From: Phoronis australis
Lineage: Eukaryota > Phoronida > Phoronidae
Reading direction: 5' to 3'
Assembly (NCBI GenBank): GCA_002633005.1
Contig: NMRA01000147.1
Coordinates: 496,001 to 560,000, forward strand
Length of the DNA: 64,000 nucleotides
The position numbers were made by a program, and so were the translations under genes. Numbering within the stretch: position 1 is the first letter of the stretch; the number at the start of each line of letters is the position of its first letter. A model generated the notes under the pieces. It searched no databases, was not told where the DNA came from, and saw only the letters and a list, made by a program, of their open reading frames with translations. This document shows positions 58,092 to 64,000 of this stretch, piece after piece.

Positions 58092-59439
58092 TTAAAGGCG
58101 AAGGCAACCTTTTTTCATGTGACTTTTAGCAAAAATAAGGTTCTTTGATTATCCCAGACACATTTTTCACTTAATTACAGCTTTTCGTAATTTGATTAAT
58201 TTCTCGTCCTCTACTCCGGAAGTGACGTTTTGGGAGGCAAGAGTTTCGCGCCAATTTCATTTCATTATAGTCTGACTATGAGAGCTGTCGAGTCAGTCAT
58301 TGTTCAACATCGGTTGTGATAAATTTGGTCGTCGTTTGCTTTTGCTTACAAGTCAGTCAACATGCCACGCTGTTGCTGCGTGCCGGAATGTATTCATTAT
58401 CGTCTCACACGCGCTTTGGGTACCTTGCGTCGCTTTGCGAATGATGACACACTTCGCCACACTTGGCTAGCTCGTTCATGTGAAGAACGCAGCGCTACCC
58501 GTCCACGCAACGTACAAAGCAGTGGAGGGTTACCGAGGAAGGCAAGCATTTTCTGCCGTCAGATTACGACAGAGATATGTACGCTGAATTGATGAAGGTC
58601 CCTTCGAAACAACGCCTGAAGAAAGGTACCATACCGTCGCTGTTGATTCCCGGCAGTGCCCCGTCGCCAACCTCGAGAAGTGCGTTTTTGAAGCGAGAAG
58701 CCTCGAGAGCTGTGGCCTCTATATACAGTGGCTGGAAGCACTTCATCTACGGTCACCCGTGCCTCCGAACGTACCCTATTGCGTGCAATTCCGGGAACTA
58801 GCAGCTAGTGATTCGCCCTGTGCTGTTGTCTCTAGCCCAGAGCCTGTAAGCAGCCCTGCAGCGATGTTGAGTAGTGGGAGTGAATACAGGCCCAGTTCGA
58901 CACCCAGTGAAGAGGACAGTTCGTCATCCAATGAACATATCGTGAGCCTTAGTTTTATAAGTTTATCGTGGACTTGTATTGGAGCTATTTAGAAGGTGCC
59001 AGGTGTGTGACGAGGGAGTCACACGGCGGGATGTAAGCAGTTTGGGTGGTCAGATCACCCTCCAGTTGGAGTGTGTCGCGGGACACTCGGGCAAGTGGGA
59101 CAGTTCTTCCTCTGTACGTGAGACGATAATGAGTACACCCCAGTACGCAGCAACAGCGTGGCATGTTGATTGACTCGTAAGCAAAAGCAAACGACGACCG
59201 AACTTATCACAACCGAGGTAGAACAATGACTGACTCGACTGCTCTCACAGTCAGACTACATGTATATGAAAAGAAATTGGCGCGAAATTCTTGCCTCCCA
59301 AAACGTCACTTCCGGAGTAGACGACGAGTAATTAATTAAATTACGAAAAGCAGTAAATAAGTGAAAAAAATGTGTGGGATAATCAACGAACCTTATTTTT
59401 GCTAAAAATGACATGAAAAAAGGTTGCCTTCGCCTTTAA
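58092..59439. mobile_element. TTAA-flanked DNA transposon with ~315-bp inverted repeats (Kolobok-like candidate)
   Basis: The element occupies 58096-59435, flanked on both sides by TTAA (58092-58095 and 59436-59439). Left arm 58096-58408 and right arm 59118-59435 are inverted copies beginning AGGCGAAGGCAACC, alignable over their full length with scattered differences. Each arm ends inside the start of a THAP-type frame, so an ATG followed by PRCCCV occurs at 58362 (plus) and again at 59164 (minus). The middle 0.7 kb contains the decayed rest of one THAP domain and no transposase core. TTAA target sites, AGG-starting ends and a THAP domain are features reported for the Kolobok superfamily; that assignment is inferred. 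Because TTAA is palindromic it could be part of the repeat instead of a duplicated target. Confidence 0.82.
58362..58801 (+). pseudogene. Frameshifted THAP domain inside the transposon
   Basis: THAP domains are C2CH zinc-binding DNA-binding modules, often found in transposases. The first frame (58362-58592) gives the N-terminal half: MPRCCCVPEC, then LRRFANDDTLRHTW, matching the C-x(n)-C start and the conserved Trp. The C-terminal half, with GKHFLPSDY and LKKGTIPSLL before a Ser/Pro-rich stretch, reads in a different frame to 58801. A frameshift near 58520 is required, and the Cys expected just before KHF is missing. The domain is therefore dead as it stands. Confidence 0.7.
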
Positions 59440-59488
59440 AGTATGTATAAGTTGACCAGTTGTTTAAGAAAGCCATAAGTATCTCAAA

Positions 59489-59682
59489 CGTTGTACTGCT
59501 TCAGACGTTGTACCACTTCAGACGTCGTCTAGTACAGCCTGTGGCGTCGTATCGCCTCTGACGTTGTACCGCCTCATACGTTGTACCGCCTGAGACGTAG
59601 TACACCCTCCGACGATACCGCCTCACACATCGTACCGCCTCAGACGTTGTATCGCCTCAGACGTTGTACCGCCTCAGACATA
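59489..59682 (+). repeat. 17-bp minisatellite
   Basis: About eleven units of roughly GCCTCAGACGTTGTACC, well preserved on the right (59630-59682) and degenerate with short insertions on the left. Seventeen is not a multiple of three, so it is not a coding repeat. It starts 50 bp after the TTAA-flanked transposon. Confidence 0.8.
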
Positions 59683-60504
59683 ATGGAGACTTCCGATGTG
59701 TGTTTTAGAGCAAAACATCGTAGACTCTGTGTAAAAGATGTGGTGCATATATGACACTTAAGTGAAAACATATCATGGGCAGAAGTCTATGGTGTCTCAA
59801 GCTTATATTTTTCACAACAGGTTGCTATACTTACAAACTTAGCGCAGGAATAATTGAAAGGTGGATTTAGAATTTCTAGCCGTTTCCACAATAAGGATGC
59901 CAGGCAGTGAATTCAAGTAACAGCTTCCAGACTACAGGTTTGGTTTCAAAATAAATGTTGTAGACACGCTCAACTACAGAGCTAGAGAGACGTTACACCG
60001 ATTTATATCATCCACGATTCTAAACAGTGCCAAAACATTGAGCAAATGACCATTCAAAACACAAATACAAAACTGTTAGTTTCTTTCTGTTGCTCACAGA
60101 AACAGTATAGACTGGCAAACATCATTTTTAGCAGAAACCTTTGTTCACGAATATTCAGTAAATTGAGCACCATGAAATCCACAAAAATCATCAATGCATA
60201 TTTACAGTCGTTAAGTTAGGTCTGCACAATGATTACCGCCACTCAAAAAACCTTATTCACAAGTAATGTTTTCCGTGCTCGCACCCAGCCTTCAAAATGG
60301 GGGGCTCGAATTCCTGACGTTATGGACCTTTTGCTAACAAAAGAGCGGGCGGACTAAAAAAAAAAAGGAGCACCACTGTGAATTGCGCGTTTGCGCTTAT
60401 TTACTGGACTTTTGTCCCATTTCCTCGGACATTTTGTCTCTCGGGGCGGACCCTTTTGCCCACTTCACCAAATGGGGGGGGGGCTCGTTTGATTTAAAAA
60501 TCGC
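59683..60504. other. Intergenic, nothing recognised
   Basis: Contains short homopolymer runs (A at 60358-60368, G at 60475-60483). No gene is supported. Confidence 0.4.
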
Positions 60505-62570
60505 CAGTTAATTCGTCCATGATATCCTGAAAACAACCAGGGGCTGAACTAATCCCAAATGGCAATCTCTTTTAGAAGACCTTTACGATGTGTGGATAGT
60601 GCCAGACGTCTCTGACTATCCGAAGTTAATTTAATCTGATCATACGCATCAACCAAATCAATTTTCGTGAAATAAAAGCCGCCAATGAGCTTTTGCATAA
60701 GATCTTCAGGCAGGGGTAGCGGATGACAATGAGTTTCAAGCTGAGGATTTATCGTTACTGAGTAATCTCCGCATACTCTTAATTTCTGTTTACTTTGGTC
60801 AGGAAGCGGTGCCTTTCTTATGGGGACAACTGGTGTTCCATACTCGTTGAATTGTGTAGGTTCCCAAATTCCACGTTTAATACCAGCATCTTATGCCAGA
60901 TTCAAGTCATCCAGTAATGCAAAAGGTACTGTGCGAGGTTTGCAAAATATTGGTTGGACATCAGGCTTGAATTTTACGTCTAATTCGAAACCTTTTAAAT
61001 ATCCCAGTTCAGGTTTGATTAGGTCTGGAAATTCATCGCAGATGATTTTGCACGCTTGCTGAAACTCTACATCACTTTTCTTGTCCTCATGACAAACAAC
61101 ACTAACTTTGTCATTTTGGTTGTCATCACGCAAAATGGAATTCCTACAGAGTGCAGTGACATCAATCTTTAGTTGTCGAACTGCCGTTCGGCTAACAATA
61201 TTCAAATCGTGTTTGCTTACTACTAATTCAATGTTTGCTGTATGCTGCGAATCGGACTGTAATGTTGCGTTTGTACTGAAAATTCCCAAAACTGGTAATG
61301 GTTTTTCATTTGCCGCGAAATACTGACTGTGTGATGGAGATAAAACAGGTTTTCCAGGTGTAAACCAAACCTTGGCCGCATATGTGAACAACAATCTGAA
61401 TCAGATCTCGATCCGAAATGTGATTAACTTTCTGTTCTGGCCTTGCTAAAATACTGCTTACTTTATCCCTAGCCTTTCTTTTGCTTAGACATACAGCCTC
61501 TATATGACCTTTCTTGTGACAGAAACGGCATTCAGTCTCTTTAAAACGACAATCCATTGCCGCGTTATCTTTTTTTCCACAACGGGGACATGTTCCCTTT
61601 GGAAAATCCCTAAACTTCTGTGCTTTTCCCTTCCTGCTTTCTTTCCTCCTTTTCTTTTATAACTTAAGCACTGGATCTCCGTAAACCGTTTCTTTTGCAA
61701 CTTTGGACGCCTCTTCAATTTCTGTTGCTATTTCTATGGCTTTCTTAAAAGATAATTCATCATCTTTTATTTTGAAAAGGGCTCTTAAGACCGCCTCATT
61801 ATTAATTGAACAAATAAACGTAGTTCTCATAGCTTCATCCTGAGGATCCTTTATTGTTGGAAGATCGCATTTTGCACTGTCTTGTCGAATACGAGCTGCT
61901 AGCTCCTGTATTGACTCACCTGGCTGTCTTCTTGTGTTAGACCAAAATTTGAATCGCTCCCGGACTACAAAATACTTCGAATCGAATTGATTCTCCATAA
62001 ATGTTGTAATTTCATTGATTGTCAGTTGATTGATATCCTTGGAAGGTGTCTGCTGCTCTGCCAAAGTTGCAAGCAACTTATAAACTGTAGACGTCTGATT
62101 CGTCAAGAAAGTGTGTGCCAAAAAGTTTTTCTATAGGTATGGAATGTGCCCCTGCAAATGTTTGGAATCTGGACCAATAATCCTTCCAGAGTTCCACTGA
62201 ACTGTCGAACGCACCAAAAGTTGGCGTAGATGTCGTTGGTTGGTGCATCAGCTTACTATTGACCATCTCAACAAAACACTGATGATTCTCTTGCTGTTGG
62301 TTGATTTGTTGTTGTAATAACGAAATAATGCCAGCCAACTCACCCATCTTTTTTATATCCTGCCAACAACGCCAGAATACGTTATGTTTTTGTAATAAAA
62401 AGAAGCAGAAACGTATAAAAGAAATGTAAAATATATTGACAGGAATTAAGAATGACGTCACAAAAGGATGACGTCAAAGATAACTATAGAACATCACAAC
62501 AAAAGTGGTGAAGCAGCAATTGCACCGGACCCTACTCCAAGAGACCCTGGCACCTTTGTTAAGAATATAT
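60505..62570 (-). mobile_element. Degraded Ty3/gypsy-type LTR retrotransposon (gag-pol remnant)
   Basis: Reading on the minus strand, gag starts near 62347 (MGELAGIISLLQQQ) and continues in a second frame at 62121-61657. A CCHC zinc knuckle follows (C-x2-C-x4-H-x4-C pattern, 61557-61500 region), then a linker that would hold the protease, and the start of reverse transcriptase, with KIDLVDAYDQIKL near 60640 and an FGISSAPG block just beyond. Breaks are a frameshift near 62118 in gag, loss of the protease active-site motif, a TAA nonsense codon at 60891-60893 and a frameshift near 60555. RNase H and integrase are missing. TGTTAAGAATAT at 62556 on the plus strand may mark the inner edge of the 5' LTR; the LTR's outer limit could not be found. 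A fossil copy; these elements are ordinary residents of invertebrate genomes. Confidence 0.8.
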
Positions 62571-64000
62571 GTACCCGTCTTTCTTGCTAAATTTGACTTA
62601 AAAATTGGTAAAGGGCTCACAAAAACTACAAAAATAATTAATTATTACAGGCTATCTCATCATTACCGAGTTGGCTAATTGCACAGAATTATAGAGAAGG
62701 TCCTACATTTAACTGGGGAAGGGCCCTGCCAAGCGACCATTTCTGGTGATGGTACCGGGTAACTTCTTTTGTCCTTTCTCGTAAATTGTCCCTATTTGCC
62801 GAACTATTTTGAGCAGACTTACGAAATGTCGTTGATTACCACGATAGCAGTCCTAGGAAGAGACCATTAAAGTAATATTGTTATATTATTATATATTTAT
62901 TTTATTTATTTATCATTATTTATTTCTTTATTGACTATTAATAACTTAAATTATTTTGGTCACATATAGTCAGCATACCCCTAGAAGCATGCTGTTTACG
63001 GTGCGGTAGCTCGTGTATTAGAAATCAATGATCATCCCCGGCCACTTTGTCTGGTGTACGCGCATGCGCAGTTAAAACTGTGTTAATAGTCGACGGATTG
63101 GACACTGTGCAGCAAGTTTTGGCGTACACAAGATTTTCCTTATCTGCTGATTATTGTTAAGGCATCTTGACCGATTCTGATGAAAGTTCACACTCAGATT
63201 TATAGCTGGAATGCGAAAGCACCAATAGATTTTTGGACGAATTTAAGTGTCGTGTCAACCCGTTTTCAACAAAATATTGCTTGTCTAAAGTTATTGTCAA
63301 AACGGCTCAACATAGTTCAGCGAAAGATAGCATAGAGGTACATGGCGGAGATGTGTCGGCACCAGTCTATTTTCGTGCAAATTGTAGTTAGAGGCGAACA
63401 TTTATTTTCTATCGTAGTATGGGCTTTAGTGTCATAGTTTGAATTGTATGGCTTGGTAACCTGCTTCATAATTTGTCATAAGTGAATTTGAAGGAAACGT
63501 TCCGTTAAAGACATATTGAGCCTTATTATGTCTGCTACCTTAGAAAACCCGTTACACTCACTCACTATGTCGATTTAGTCCTATGACATTGAGGTCGTAA
63601 TTATAAACAGTTGCCTCGACACCTCATTACCCTCGAAGGCGATGTCGATTGTTTTGAGGCGGGTCTAAAACCATCAAGTCAGAAAATTAAGTCAACACTT
63701 CTCGTTTTCTGTGGTTGGAATGGATATCATGCTCGTTGTTTTTGGTTTAATAAACGGCTTCAGTTCATTCTTATGTTATTTACTTTGATGTTGGTCATTT
63801 TTTTACCCGCCACTAGGTCGGGCGTGAATATTAACTAAAGGCTGATAGTCGAGTGTGAGTCGATAAAAATGACTTTTTCTGCTTTATGAAAACTGGAGGG
63901 TATCATAAAAATTGCCCCCAGATGGACCGTGTATTCAATAAGCCTGTCAATTTTTGGGAGGAGGGAGAGACTAGACGCTGCAGGCAGGAATTCCAACTCC
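62571..64000. other. Possible 5' LTR remnant and intergenic sequence
   Basis: The first few hundred bases may be the LTR of the minus-strand retroelement, including a very AT-rich block at 62878-62940. No second LTR is available for comparison, so limits are unknown. No gene is recognised from 63000 to 64000. Confidence 0.35.

Overview
This is a gene-poor, AT-rich stretch of animal nuclear DNA. Introns with GT..AG borders, EGF/SEA and 7TM receptor genes, THAP-bearing and other DNA transposons, a Ty3/gypsy relic and a LINE relic all fit a metazoan. The gene complement and the frequent TAGGCCTA-type words suggest a marine invertebrate deuterostome (hemichordate, echinoderm or cephalochordate), but the sequence alone does not settle which. 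One 111-base gap (27077-27187) and three isolated N bases (1128, 9255, 11821) show it is a draft assembly.

Five genes can be supported. (1) A single-exon rhodopsin-class GPCR of melatonin-receptor/Moody type at 4931-5953 (minus). (2) A four-exon GPR157-like receptor at 19164-22349 (plus). (3) The main exon of a cytosolic sulfotransferase at 24883-25785 (minus); its start codon lies in an upstream exon not identified here. (4) A two-exon SEA-EGF-EGF-transmembrane protein at 47351-50000 (minus), whose signal-peptide exon lies 1.6 kb from the rest. (5) A second, three-exon GPR157-like receptor at 52917-57041 (plus). The two GPR157-like genes are diverged paralogues on the same strand about 30 kb apart. 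They share two intron positions and differ by one. Nothing suggests the five genes act in one pathway, beyond three of them being receptors.

Most of the rest is mobile-element debris. The best-defined pieces are: a 654-bp foldback element with a 9-bp target duplication (41615-42268); a 1.34-kb element with long inverted repeats flanked by TTAA, carrying the start of a THAP reading frame in both arms (58096-59435); a broken Ty3/gypsy gag-pol (about 60505-62570, minus); an L1-like LINE fragment (about 23690-24165); and several families of short inverted-repeat elements present in two to four copies. A 40.2-41.25 kb array has a period of about 145 bp nested in about 450 bp and carries a CTCF-like word in nearly every subunit. 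Other notable repeats are a tandem 1.25-kb duplication (10569-13097), an ATATC satellite (14688-14924), arrays of the palindrome TCCTATAGGA (7724-8150) and a 17-bp minisatellite (59489-59682).

No rRNA gene, functional tRNA gene, CRISPR array or bacterial-type operon was seen. The most unusual items are the repeat array with CTCF-like words, the two foldback transposons, and the intron difference between the GPR157 paralogues.
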